64,000 nucleotides of DNA, from the NCBI GenBank assembly GCA_023375785.1, contig SZWC01001521.1, forward strand, positions 168,612 to 232,611, read 5' to 3'. How positions within the stretch are numbered: position 1 is the first letter of the stretch; each line of letters starts with the position of its first letter. Under the pieces are notes generated by a model, which had not been told where the DNA came from, did no database searches, and was given only the letters and a program-made list of their open reading frames with translations. The translations under genes and the position numbers were made by a program. This document shows, piece after piece, positions 37,698 through 50,927 of this stretch. The stretch comes from Penium margaritaceum (Eukaryota > Streptophyta > Zygnematophyceae > Desmidiales > Peniaceae).

Positions 37698-38460
37698 TTG
37701 TCAGAGGGGGAAATAATGGGTTGGGAATACTAGATATCAACTACCAAGTACAACGACCTTCAGTCAGTAGTAGCACGGTGTGGCTACCATACACAATGAC
37801 CGACCAAAGTAGGCATATGTACTGCCTTTGACCAAAGAAATCCGCTATGTGTGGTCAACGTTTACAACTCATAATACGAGTCACAAATGGTCAGAGGGGG
37901 AAACAATGGTTTGGGAACACCAAGTATCACATAGCAAGCACAAGGGGCTTCAATACGCTGAGGCATGGTGTGGAGACCATGCACGATGACCAACCAAAGT
38001 AGGCATGTGTCACTGACCATGACCAAATAATGTCACTAAGTGTGGTAAACTTTGACAACTCACAACCCGACTCACAAATGGTCAGGGTGGAAGGTAATGG
38101 TTTGTGAATACTAGTTATTGACTAGCAAGTACAAATACCTTCAATATGTAGTGGCACAATGTGGCTTCAATGCACAGTGACCAACCAAAGTATGAATATG
38201 TCACTAACCATGACCAACAAATTGCACTTCATGTGGTCAACGTTGAAAACGCATAACACGAGTCACAAATGGTCAGAGGGAAAAAAAAAGGGTTGGGAAC
38301 ACTAGTTATCAACTAGCAAGTACAAAGACCTTCAACAAGCAGTGGCACGGTATGGCTAGCGTGCACAGTGACCAACCAAAGGATGCATACGTCACTGACT
38401 ACGACCGAATAAGTCCACTATGTGTGGTCAACGTTGACAACGCATAACACGAGTCACAAA

Positions 38461-39222
38461 TGGTCAGAGGGAGAGACGATGGTTTGGGAAGCCTATGTAT
38501 TGGCTAGAAAGGACAAGGAACTTCAATACGTAGTGGCACGGTGTAGCTAATATGCACACCAAACATCCAAACTAGGCATATGTCACTGATCATGACTACA
38601 GAATTTCAATATGGGTGGTCAACGTTGACCAACCATAACACGAGTCACAAACGGTCAGGACAGGAAACAATGCTATGGGAATATCGGTTCTCAACTACGA
38701 AGTACAACGACCTTCAGTCAGTAGTAGCACGGTGTGGCTACCATGCACAATGACCGGCCAAAGTAAGCGTATGTACTGCCTTTGACCAAAGAAATCCGCG
38801 GTGTGTGGTCAACGTTGACAACGCATAACACGAGTCACAAATGGTCAGAGGGAGAGACGATGGTTTGGGAAGCCTATGTATTGGCTAGAAAGGACAAGGA
38901 ACTTCAATACGTAGTGGCACGGTGTAGCTAATATGCACACCAAACAATCAAACTAGGCATATGTCACTGATCATGACCAGAGAATTTCAATATGGGTGGT
39001 CAACGTTGACCAACCATAACACGAGTCACAAACGGTCAGGAGAGGAAACAATGCCATGAGAATATCGGTTCTCAACTACGAAGTACAACGACCTTCAGTC
39101 AGTAGTAGCACGGTGTGGCTACCATGCACAATGACCGGCCAAAGTAAGCATATGTACTGCCTTTGACCAAAGAAATCCGCGGTGTGTGGTCAACGTTGAC
39201 AACTCATAATACGAGTCACAAA
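38461..39222 (+). repeat. Tandem duplication of an A-B dimer (2 x 381 bp)
   Basis: Copies 38461-38841 and 38842-39222 share private variants: GAGAGACGATGG, CACGGTGTAGCTAATATG, AACTACGAAGTACAACGACC and CCGCGGTGTGTGG. At the junction the first B ends in GACAACGCATAACACG, the same tail that stands before the first A. This fits a recent unequal exchange in that shared stretch. Confidence 0.9.
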
Positions 39223-39964
39223 TGGTCAGAGGGGGCAACAATGGTTTGGGAACACCAAGTATCACATAGCAAGCACAAGGGGCTTCAATACGCTGAGGCA
39301 CGGTATGGAGACCATGCACGATGACCAACCAAAGTAGGCATATGTCACTGACCATGACCAAATAATGTCACTAAGTGTGGTAAACTTTGACAACTCACAA
39401 CACGACTCACAAATGGTCAGGGTGGAAGGTAGAGGTTTGTGAATACTAGTCATCGACTAGCAAGTACAAATACCTTCAATATGTAGTGGCACAATGTGGC
39501 TTCAATGCACAGTGACCAACCAAAGTATGCATATGTCACTAACCATGACCAACAAATGTCACTTCATGTGATCAACGTTGAAAACGCATAACACGAGTCA
39601 CAATTGATCGGAGGGGAAAACAATGGGTTGGGAACACTAGTTATCAACTAGCAAGTACAAAGACCTTCAACAAGCAGTGGCACGGTATGGCTAGCGTGCA
39701 CAGTGACCAACCAAAGGATGCATACGTCACTGACTAGGACCGAATAAGTCCACTATGTGTGGTCAACATTGACAACTCATTACACGAGTCACAAATGGTC
39801 AGAGGGAGAGACAATGGTTTGGGAAGCCTATGTATCGACTAGAAAGGACAAAAAACTTCAATACGTAGTGGCACGGTGTGGCTAATATGCACACCAAACA
39901 ACCAAACTAGGCATATGTCACTGATCATGACCAGAGAATTTCAATATGGGTGGTCAACATTGAC

Positions 39965-40000
39965 CAACTATGGTTGGTCAACGTTGACCAACCATAGTTG
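39965..40000. repeat. Perfect 36-bp palindrome at the array dyad
   Basis: The half CAACTATGGTTGGTCAAC (39965-39982) is followed at once by its exact reverse complement (39983-40000). It is centred on the AACGTT core of the monomer A dyad and is present only here. It looks like a short foldback copy of the dyad flank added to a normal A monomer. Confidence 0.95.
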
Positions 40001-42875
40001 ACAACACGGGTCACAAACAGTCAGGACAGGAAACAATGCTATGGGAATATCGGTTCTCAACTACCAAGTACAACGACGTTCAGTCAGTAGTAGCACGGTG
40101 TGGCTACCATGCACAATGACCGACCAAAGTAGGCATTTGTACTGCCTTTGACCAAAGAAATCCGCTGTGTGTTGTCCAAGTTGACAACTCATAATACGAG
40201 TCACAAATGGTCAGAGGGGGAAACAATGGTTTGAGAACACCAAGTATCAAATAGCAAGCATAAGGGGCTTCAATACGCTGTGGCACGGTGTGGAGATCAC
40301 GCACGATGACCATCCAAAGTAGGCATATTTCACTGACCATGAGCAAATAATGTCACTAAGTGTGGTAAACTTTGACAACTCATAACACGAGTCACAAATG
40401 GTCAGGGTGGAAGACATTGGTTTGTTCATACTAGTTATTGACTAGCAAGTACAAATACCTTCAATATGTAGTGGCACAATGTGTCTTCAATGCACAGTGA
40501 CCAACCAAAGGATGCATATGTCACTAACCATGACCAACAAATTTCACTTCATGTGGTCAACGTTGAAAATGCATAACACGAGTCACAAATGGTCAGAGGG
40601 GAAAACAATGGGTTGGGGACACTAGTTATCAACTAGCAAGTACAAAGACCTTCAACAAGCAGTGGCACGGTATGGCTAGCGTGCACAGTGACCAACCAAA
40701 GGATGCATACGTCACTGACTACGACCGAATAAGTCCACTATGTGTGGTCAACGTTGACAACTCATAACACGAGTCACAAACGGTCAGAGGGAGAGACAAT
40801 GGTTTGGGAAGCCTATGTATTGGCTAGAAAGGACAAGGAACTTCAATACGTAGTGGCACGGTGTGGCTAATATGCACACCAAACAATCAAACTAGGCATA
40901 TGTCACTGATCATGACCAGAGAATTTCAATATGGGTGGTCAACGTTGACCAACCATAACACGAGTCACAAACGGTCAGGACAGGAAACAATGCTATGGGA
41001 ATATCGGTTCTCAACTACCAAGTACAACGACCTTCAGTCAGTAGTAGCACGGTGTGGCTACCATGCACAATGACCGACCAAAGTAGGCATATGTACTGCC
41101 TTTGACCAAAGAAATCCGCTGTGTGTGGTCAAAGTTTACAACTCATAATACGAGTCACAATTGGTCAGAGGGGGAAACAATGGTTTGGGAACACCAAGTA
41201 TCACATAGCAAGGACAAGGGGCTTCAATACGTTGTGGCACGGTGTGGAGACCATGCACGATGACCAACCAAAGTAGGCATATGTCACTGACCATGACCAA
41301 ATAATGTCACTAAGTGTGGTAAACTTTGACAACTCACAACACGACTCACAAATGGTCAGGGTGGAAGGTAGTGGTTTGTGAATACTANCGACTAGCAAGT
41401 ACAAATACCTTCAATATGTAGTGGCACAATGTGGCTTCAATGCACAGTGACCAACCAAAGTATGCATATGTCACTGACCATGACGAAAGAATTTCACTTC
41501 ATGTGGTCAACGTTGAAAATGCATAACACGAGTCATAAATGGTCAGAGGGGAAAACAATGGGTTGGAAACACTAGTTATCAACTAGTAAGTACAAAGACC
41601 TTCAACAAGCAGTGGCACGGTATAGCTAGCGGGCACACTGACCAACCAAAGGATGCATACGTCACTGACTATGACCGAATAAGTCCACTATGTGTGGTCA
41701 ATATTGACAACTCATAACACGAGTCACAAATGGTCAGAGGGAGAGACAATGATCTGCGAAGCCTATGTATTGACTAGAAAGGACAAAGAACTTCAATACA
41801 TAGTGGCACGGTGTGGCTAATATGCACACCAAACAACCAAACTAGGCATATGTCACTGATCATGACCAGAGAATTTCAATATGGGTGGTCAATGTGGACC
41901 AACCATAACACGAGTCACAAACGGTCAGGAGAGGAAACAATGCTATGGGAATATCGGTTCTCAACTACCAAGTACAACGACCTTCAGTCAGTAGTAGCAC
42001 GGTGTGACTACCATGCACAATGACCGACCAAAGTAGGCATATGTACTGCCTTTGACCAAAGAAATCCGCTGTGTGTGGTCAACGTTGACAACTCATAATA
42101 CGAGTCACAAATGGTCAGAGGGGGAAANAATGGTTTGGGAACACCAAGTATCAAATAGCAAGCACAAGGGGCTTCAATACGTTGTGGCACGGTGTGGAGA
42201 CCATGCACGATGACCAACCAAAGTAGGCATATGTCACTGACCATGAGAAAATAATGTCACTGAGTGTGGCAAACTTTGACAACTCATAACACGAGTCACA
42301 AATGGTCAGGGTGGAAGATAATGGGTTGTGCATACTAGTTATCGACTAGCAAGTAAAAATACCTTCAATATGTAGTGGCACAATGTGGCTTCAATGCACA
42401 GTGACCAACCAAAGTATGCATATGTCACTAACCATGACAAAAGAATTTCACTTCATGTGGTCAACGTTGAAAATGCATAACACGAGTCACAAATGGTCAG
42501 AGGGGAAAACGATGGGTTGGGGACACTAGTTATCAACTAGCAAGTACAAAGACCTTCAACAAGCAGTGGCACGGTATGGCTAGCGTGCACAGTGACCAAC
42601 CAAAGGATGCATACGTGACTGACTACGACCGAATAAGTCCACTATGTGTGGTCAACATTGACAACTCATAACACGAGTCACAAATGGTCAGAGGGAGAGA
42701 CAATGGTTTGGGAAGCCTATGTATTGACTAGAAAGGACAAAGAACTTCAATACGTAGTGGCACGGTGTGGCTAATATGCACACCAAACAACCAAACTAGG
42801 CATATGTCACTGATCATGACCAGAGAATTTCAACATGGGTGGTCAACGTTGAGCAACCATAACACAAGTCACAAA

Positions 42876-43923
42876 CGGTCAGGAGAGGAAACAATGCCAT
42901 TGGAATATCGGTTCTCAACTACCAAGTACAACGACTTGAGTCAATAGTAGCACGGTGTGGCTACCATGCACAATGACCTATCCAAGTAGGCATACATCAC
43001 TGCTCATGACCAAAGAAGTTAAGTGTGTGTGGTCAATGTTCACAACTCATAATACAAGTAAAAAATGGGCAGAGGGAGAAACAATGGTTTGGGAATACTT
43101 GGTATCGACTAGCAAGTACAAAGACCTTCGAAAAGTGGTGACACGGTGTGGCTACCATGGAAAACGACCAACCAAATTATTATTGTGTCACTGAATATCA
43201 AAAAAAGAGTTTCACCGTGTTTTGTCAACTTTCCTTCTTACGGCTGGTCAATCGGAGCAATGGTTGAAAGATTATTCAAGCTCGAAGTTGCAAACTTTGA
43301 AATTTCGTCTGGATCAATTTTTTATGAATAAACTTAATTTGTTATCATTCATAATTTTGAAAACTACCCTCTAATCTTACACCCCCTTGTTGTATGCCCT
43401 TTACCCATAGGAACCCTTATAATGTCATTTGGAAATCATATGAACAGCATGCGAGTTGGCTTAGTGCTTATAGAATTAGATTCTGGAGCGATAGGTCCTA
43501 GATTTGAATCCTCGTACGTGCAATATAGAATAGGCTCGCGACCTGGGAGGGGGGGGGGTGGCCGTGTTGTGATACCTCAACTCTACCTTCGAGCCTAAGC
43601 CGTGGGGGGGTAGGGGGGGGTGTCATAATGCGGTCGCAAATCTGTCCTCCAGGTCGTCCACGGAACATCCCTCTAGGGGGGGTGGGAGAGAGTATTCTAG
43701 TGAAGGCACCTACGCGTAACAAATCAACAAAAACCGACCTGGTGTCAAAGGGAGAAACCTTTTGCTCTTTATTGACTAGAAAGTGCAAATACTTTCAACA
43801 AGTAGTGGGACGGTGTGGATACCATGCACAATGACCAATAAGGTTAGGCATGTGCCATTTAACATAACCAAATACTTTTACTATGTGTGGTCAACGTTGA
43901 CAACCCATAATATGGGTCCCGAA
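42876..43923 (+). repeat. Enlarged-HOR cassette copy 5 (B'-X-insert-Y, ~1048 bp)
   Basis: Complete cassette with the insert at about 43229-43733. The insert end reads AAATCAACAAAAACCGACC, as in copy 6, whereas copies 3 and 4 end in a pure A-run; this links copies 5 and 6 as closer relatives. Confidence 0.93.
43451..43521 (+). other. tRNA-like sequence, copy 5
   Basis: A 71-nt stretch, GCGAGTT to TACGTGC. The A-box match is kept and the B box reads GATTTGAATCC, one base away from the other copies. Confidence 0.45.
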
Positions 43924-44850
43924 TTGTTAGAGGGAGAAACAATGGGTTGGGAATACTAGATACCAACTACAAAGTACAACGACCTTGAGTTAGTAGTAGC
44001 ACGGTGTGGCTACCATGCACAATGACCGACCAAAGTAGGAATATGTACTGCCTTTGACCAAAGAAATCCACTATGTGTGGTCAACGTTTACAACTCATAA
44101 TACGAGTCACAAATGGTCAGAGGGGGAAACAATGGTTTCGGAACACCAAGTATCACATAGCAAGCACAAGGGGGCTTCAATACGCTGTGGCACGGTGTGG
44201 AGACCATGCACGATGACCAACCAAAGTAGGCATATGTCACTGACCATGACCAAATAATGTCACTAAATGTGGTAAACTTTGACAACTCACAACACGACTC
44301 ACAAATGGTCAGGGTGGAAGGTAATGGTTTGTGAATACTAGTTATTGACTATCAAGTACAAATACCTTCACTATGCAGTGGCACAATGTGGCTTCAATGC
44401 ACAGTGACCAACCAAAGTAGGCATATGTCACTAACCATGACCAACAAATTTCACTTCATGTGGTCAACGTTGAAAACGCATAACACGAGTCACAAATGGT
44501 CAGAGGGGAAAACAATGGGTTGGGAACACTAGTTATCAAATAGCAAGTACAAAGACCTTCAACAAGCAGTGGCAAGGTATGGCTAGCATGCACACTGACC
44601 AACCAAAGGATGCATACATCACTGACTACGACCAAATAAGTCCTCGATGTGTGGTCAACATTGACAACTCATAACACGAGTCACAAATGGTCAGAGGGAG
44701 AGACAATGGTTTGGGAAGCCTATGTATTGACTAGAAAGAACAAAGAACTTCAATACGTTGTGGCGCGGTGTGGCTAATATGCACACCAAACAATCAAACT
44801 AGGCATATGTCTCTGATCATGACCACAGAATTTCAATATGGGAGGTCAAC

Positions 44851-45041
44851 GTTGACCACCCATATTGAAATTCTCTGGTCATGATCACTGACATGTGCCT
44901 AGTTTGGTTGTTTGATGTGCAAATTAGCCACACCGTGCCACTGCGTATTGAAGTTCTTTGTCCTTTCTAGTCAATACATAGGCTTCCCAAACCATTGTCT
45001 CTCCCTCTGACCATTCGTGACTCGTGTTATGGTTGGTCAAC
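44851..45041 (-). repeat. Single inverted A monomer (191 bp)
   Basis: The only reversed monomer I found. Each end lies at the centre of a GTCAACGTTGAC dyad: GGTCAACGTTGACC at 44844-44857 and a 22-bp palindrome at 45031-45052. Read on the minus strand it is a normal A with the variants CAATACGCAGTGG and AATTTGCACATC, which also mark the A monomer about 300-400 bp downstream (near 45325-45360). B, C and D are missing around it; the order is A, inverted A, E, A. Confidence 0.95.
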
Positions 45042-48000
45042 GTTGACCAACCATAACACGAGTCACAAATGGTCAGAGGGGAAAACAATGGGTTGGGAAC
45101 ACTAGTTATCAAATAGCAAGTACAAAGACCTTCAACAAGCAGTGGCACGGTATGGCTAGCGTGCACAGTGACCAACCAAAGGATGCATACGTCACTGACT
45201 ATGACTGAATAAGTCCATTATGTGTGGTCAACATTGACAACTCATAACACGAGTCAAAAATCGTCAGAGGGAGAGACAATGGTTTGGGAAGCCTTTGCAT
45301 TGACTAGAAAGGACAAAGAACTTCAATACGCAGTGGCACGGTGTGGCTAATTTGCACATCAAACAACCAAACTAGGCATATGTCTCTGATCATGACCACA
45401 GAATTTCAATATGGGTGGTCAACGTTGACCAACCATAACACGAGTCACAAATGGTCAGGAGAGGAAACAATGCTATGAGAACATCGGTTCTCAACTACCA
45501 AGTACAACGAACTTCAGTCAGTAGTAGCACGGTGTGGCTACCATGCACAATGACCGACCAAAGTAGGCATATGTACTGCCTTTGACCAAAGAAATCCGCT
45601 GTGTGTGGTCAGCGTTGACAACTCACAATACGAGTCACAAATGGTCAGAGGGGGAAACAATGGTTTGGGAACACCAAGTATCAAATAGCAAGAACAAGGG
45701 GCTTCAATACGTTGTGGCACGGTATGGAGACCATGCACGATGACCAACCAAATTAGGCATATGTCACTGACCATGAGAAAATAATGTCACTAAGTGTGGT
45801 AAACTTTGACAACTCATGACACGTGTCACAAATGGTCAGGGTGGAAGATAATGGTTTGTGCATACTAGTTATCGATTAGCAAGTACAAATACCTTCAGTA
45901 TGTAGTGGCACAATGTGGCTTCAATGCACAGTGACCAACCAAAGTATGCATATGTCACTAACCATGACCAACAAATTTCACTTCATGTGGTCAACGTTGA
46001 AAATGCATAACACGAGTCACAAATGTTCAGTGGGGAAAACAATGGGTTGGGAACATTAGTTATCAACTATTATGTACAGAGACCTTCAACAAGCAGTGGC
46101 ACGGTATGGCTAGCGTGCACAGTGACCAACCAAAGGATGCATACGTCACTGACTAAGACCGAATAAGTCCATTATGTGTGGTCAACATTGACAACTCAGA
46201 ACACGAGTCACAAATGGTCACAGGGATAGACAATGGTTTGGGAAGCCTATGTATTTGCTAGAAAGGACAAAGAACATCAATACATAGTGGCACGGTGTAG
46301 CTAATATGCACACCAAACAATCAAACTAGGCATATGTCACTGATCATGACCAGAGAATTTCAATATGAGTGGTCAACGTTGACCAACCATAACAGGAGTC
46401 ACAAACGGTCGGGAGAGGAAACAATGCTATGGGAATATCGGTTCTCAACTACCAAGTACAACGACCTTCAGTCAGTAGTAGTACGGTGTGGCTACCATGC
46501 ACAATGACCGACCAAAGTAGGCATATGTACTGCCTTTGACCAAAGAAATCCGCTGTGTGTGGTCAACGTTTACAACTCAGAATATGAGTCACAATTAGTC
46601 AGAGGGGGGAACAATTGTTTGGGAACGCCAAGTATCAAATAGCAAGCACAAGGGGCTTCAATACGTTGTGGCACGGTGTGGAGACCATGCACGATGACCA
46701 ACCAAAGTAGGCATATGTCACTGACCATGACCAAATAATGTCACTAAGTGTGGTAAACTTTAACAACTCACAACACGACTCACAAATGGTCATGGTAGAA
46801 GGTAGTGGTTTGTGAATACTAGTTATCGACTAGCAAGTACAAATACCTTCAATATGTAGTGGCACAATGTGGCTTCAATGCACAGTGACCATCCAAAGTA
46901 TGCATATGTCACTAACCATGACCAACAAATTTCACTTCATGTGTTCAACGTTGAAAACACATAACACGAGTCACAAATGGTCAGAGGGGAAAACAATGGG
47001 TTGGGAACACTAGTTATCAACTAGCAAGTACAAAGACCTTCAACAAGCAGTGGCACGGTATGGCTAGCGTGCACAGTGACCAACCAAAGAATTCATACGT
47101 CACTGACTACGACCGAAGAAGTCCACTATGTGTGGTTAACATTGACAACTTATAACACGAGTCACAAATGGTCAGAGGGAGAGACAATAGTTTAGGAAGC
47201 CTATGTATTGACTATAAAGGACAAAGAACTTCAATACGTAGTGGCACGGTGTGGCTAATATGCACACCAAACAACCAAACTAGGCATATTTCACTGATCA
47301 TGACCAGAGAATTTCAATATGGGTGGTCAACGTTGACCAACCATAACACGAGTCACAAACGGTCAGGACAGGAAACAATGCTATGGGAATATCGGCTCTC
47401 AACTACCAAGTACAACGACGTTCAGTCAGTAGTAGCACGGTGTCGCTACCATGCACAATGACCAACCAAAGTAGGCATATGTACTGCTTTTGAACAAAGA
47501 AATCCGCTGTGTGTTGTCAACATTGACAACTCATAATGCGAGTCACAAATGGTCAGAGGGGGAAACAATGGTTTAAGAACACCAAGTATCGAATAGCAAG
47601 CACAAGGGGCTTCAATACGCTGCGGCACGGTGTGGAGACCATGCACGATGACCAACCAAAGTAGGCATATGTCACTGGCCATGAGCAAATAATGTCACTA
47701 AGTGTGGTAAACTTTGACAACTCATAACACAAGTCACAAATGGTCAGGGTGGAAGATAATGGTTTGTGCATACTAGTTATTGACTAGAAAGTACAAATAC
47801 ATTCAATATGTAGTGGAACAATGTGGATTCAATGCACAGTGACCAACCAAAGTATGCATATGTCACTAACCATGACCAACAAATTTCACTTCATGTGGTC
47901 AACGTTAAAAACGCATAACATGAGTCACAAATGGTTAGAGGAGAAAAAAATGGGTTGGGAAAACTAGTTATCAACTAGCAAGTACAAAGACATTCAACAA

Positions 48001-49195
48001 GCAGTGGCACGGTATGGCTAGCGTGCACAGTGACCAACCAAAGGATGAATATGTCACTGACTACGACCGAATAAGTCCACTATGTGTGGTCAACATTGAC
48101 AACTCAGAACACGAGTCATAAATGGTCAGAGGGAGAGACAATGGTTTGCAAAGCCTATGTATTGACTAGAAAGGACAAATAACTTCAATAAATAGTGGCA
48201 CGGTGTGGCTAATATGCACACCAAACAACCAAACTAGGTACTGATCATGACCAGAGAATTTAAACATGGGTGGTCAACGTTGACCAACCATGACACGAGT
48301 CACAAACGGTCAGGAGAGGAAACAATGCCATGGGAATATCGGTTCTCAATTACCAAATACAACGACCTTCAGTCAGTAGTAGCACGGTGTGGCTACCATG
48401 CACAATGACCGACCAAAGTAGGCATATGTACTGCCTTTGACCAAAGAAATCCGCTGTGTGTGGTCAACGGTGACAACTCATAATATGAGTCACAATTGGT
48501 CAGAGGGGGAAACAATGGTTTGGGAACACCAAGTATTACAAAGCAAGGACAAGGGGCTTGAATACTTTGTGGCACGGTGTGGAGACCATGCACGATGACC
48601 AACCAAAGTACGCTTATGTCACTGACCATGACCAAATAATGTCACTAGGTGTGGTAAACTTTGACAACTCACAACACGACTCACAAATGGTCAGGGTGGA
48701 AGATAATGGGTCGTGCATACTAGTTATCGAATAGCAAGTACAAATACTTTCAATATGTAATGGCACAATGTGGCTTCAATCACAGTGACCAACCAAAGTA
48801 TGCATATGTCACTAACCATGATGAAAGAATTTCACTTCATGTGGTCAACGTTGAAAATGCATAACACGTGTCACAAATGGTCAGAGGGGAAAAAAATGGG
48901 TTGGGAACACTAGTTATCAACTAGCAAGTACAAAGACCTTCAACAAGCAGTGGCACGGTATGGCTAGTGTGCACAGTGACCAACCAAAGGATGCATACGT
49001 CACTGACTACGACCGAATAAGTCCACTATGTGTGGTCAACATTGACAACTCATAACACGAGTCACAAATGGTCAAGGTGGAAGATAATGGTTTGTGCATA
49101 CTAGTTATTGACTAGCAAGTACAAATACCTTCAATATGTAGTGGCACAATGTGGCTTCAATGCACAGTGACCAACCAAAGTATGCATATGTCACT

Positions 49196-49427
49196 NNNNN
49201 NNNNNNNNNNNNNNNNNNNNNNNNNNNNNNNNNNNNNNNNNNNNNNNNNNNNNNNNNNNNNNNNNNNNNNNNNNNNNNNNNNNNNNNNNNNNNNNNNNNN
49301 NNNNNNNNNNNNNNNNNNNNNNNNNNNNNNNNNNNNNNNNNNNNNNNNNNNNNNNNNNNNNNNNNNNNNNNNNNNNNNNNNNNNNNNNNNNNNNNNNNNN
49401 NNNNNNNNNNNNNNNNNNNNNNNNNNN
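49196..49427. other. Assembly gap (232 N)
   Basis: Before the gap the sequence is in monomer D and after it in monomer E. In normal order the distance between these points is roughly one monomer or less (about 190 bp), or that plus whole HORs, so the number of missing units is unknown. Confidence 0.95.
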
Positions 49428-50927
49428 GTGCACAGTGACCAACCAAAGGATGCATACGTCACTGACTACGACCGAATAAGTCCACTATGTGTGGTCAACA
49501 TTGACAACTCATAACACGAGTCACAAATGGTCAGAGGGAGAGACAATGGTTTGGGAAGCCTATGTATTGACTAGAAAGGACAAAGAACTTCAATACGTAG
49601 TGGCACGGTGTGGCTAATATGCACACCAAACAACCAAACTAGGCATATGTCACTGACCATGACCAGAGAATTTCAATATGGGTGGTCAACGTTGACCAAT
49701 CATAACACGAGTCACAAACGGTCAGGACAGGAAACAATGCTATGGGAATATCGGTTCTCAACTACCAAGTACAATGACCTTCAGTCAGTAGTAGCACGGT
49801 GTGGCTACCATGCACAATGACCGACCAAAGTAGGCATATGTCATGCCTTTGACCAAAGAAATCCGCTGTGTGTTGTCAACGTTGACAACTCATAATACGA
49901 GTCTCAAATGGTCAGAGGGGGAAACAATGGTTTGAGAGCACCAAGTATCAAATAGCAAGCACAAGGGGCTTCAATACGCTGTGGCACGGTGTGGAGACCA
50001 TGCACGATGACCAACCAAAGTAGGCATATGTCACTAACCATGAGCAAATAATGTCACTAAGTGTGGTAAAATTTGACAACTCATAACACGAGTTACAAAT
50101 GGTCAGGGTGGAAGGTAATGGTTTGTGAATAATAGTTATTGACGAGCAAGTACAAATACCTTTAATATGTAGTGGCACACTGTGGCTTCAATGCACAGTG
50201 AGAAACCAAAGTATGCATATGTCACTAACCATGACCAACAAATTTCACTTCATTTGGTCAACGTTGAAAACGCATAACACGAGTCACAAATGGTCAGAGG
50301 GGAAAACAATGGGTTGGGAACACTAGTTATCAACTAGCAAGTACAAAGACCTTCAACAAGAAGTGGCACGGTATGGCTAGAGTGCACAGTGACCAACCAA
50401 AGGATGCATACGTCACTGACTAGGACCGAATAAGTCCACTTTGTGTGGTCAACATTGACAACTCAGCACACGAGTCACAAATGGTCAGAGGGAAAGACAA
50501 TGGTTTGGGAAGCCTATGTATCGACAAGAAAGGACAAATATCTTCAATACGCAGTGGCACGGTGTGGCTAATATGCACACCAATCAACCAAACTAGGTAT
50601 ATGTCACTGATCATGACCAGAGAATTTCAATATGGGTGGTCAAAGTTGACCAACCATAACACCAGTCACAAACGGTCAGGAGAGGAAACAATGCTATGGG
50701 AATATCGGTTCTCAACTACAAAGTACAACGACTTTCAGTCAGTAGTAGCACGGTGTGGCTACCATGCACAATGACCGACGAAAGTAGGCATATGTACTGC
50801 CTTTGACCAAAGAAATCCGCTGTGTGTGGTCAACGGTGACAACTCATAATATGAGTCACAATTGGTCAGAGGGGGAAACAATGGTTTGGGAACACCAAGC
50901 ATTACAAAGCAAGGACAAGGGGCTTGA

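Larger units (their letters stand above)
37698..42875. repeat. Satellite array block 6
   Basis: Normal HORs, with A landmarks near 38567, 38930, 39888, 40868, 41818 and 42772. It contains the A-B dimer duplication at 38461-39222 and the short palindrome at 39965-40000. Single Ns stand at 41388, where about a dozen bases of monomer D are missing, and at 42128, a simple ambiguous base. Confidence 0.96.
43924..50927. repeat. Satellite array block 7
   Basis: Normal HORs, with A landmarks near 44776, 45350, 46307, 47257, 48209, 49616 and 50568. It contains the inverted monomer at 44851-45041 and the large N run at 49196-49427. It ends inside a C monomer, where a minus-strand LTR begins. No gene is seen. 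Confidence 0.95.
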
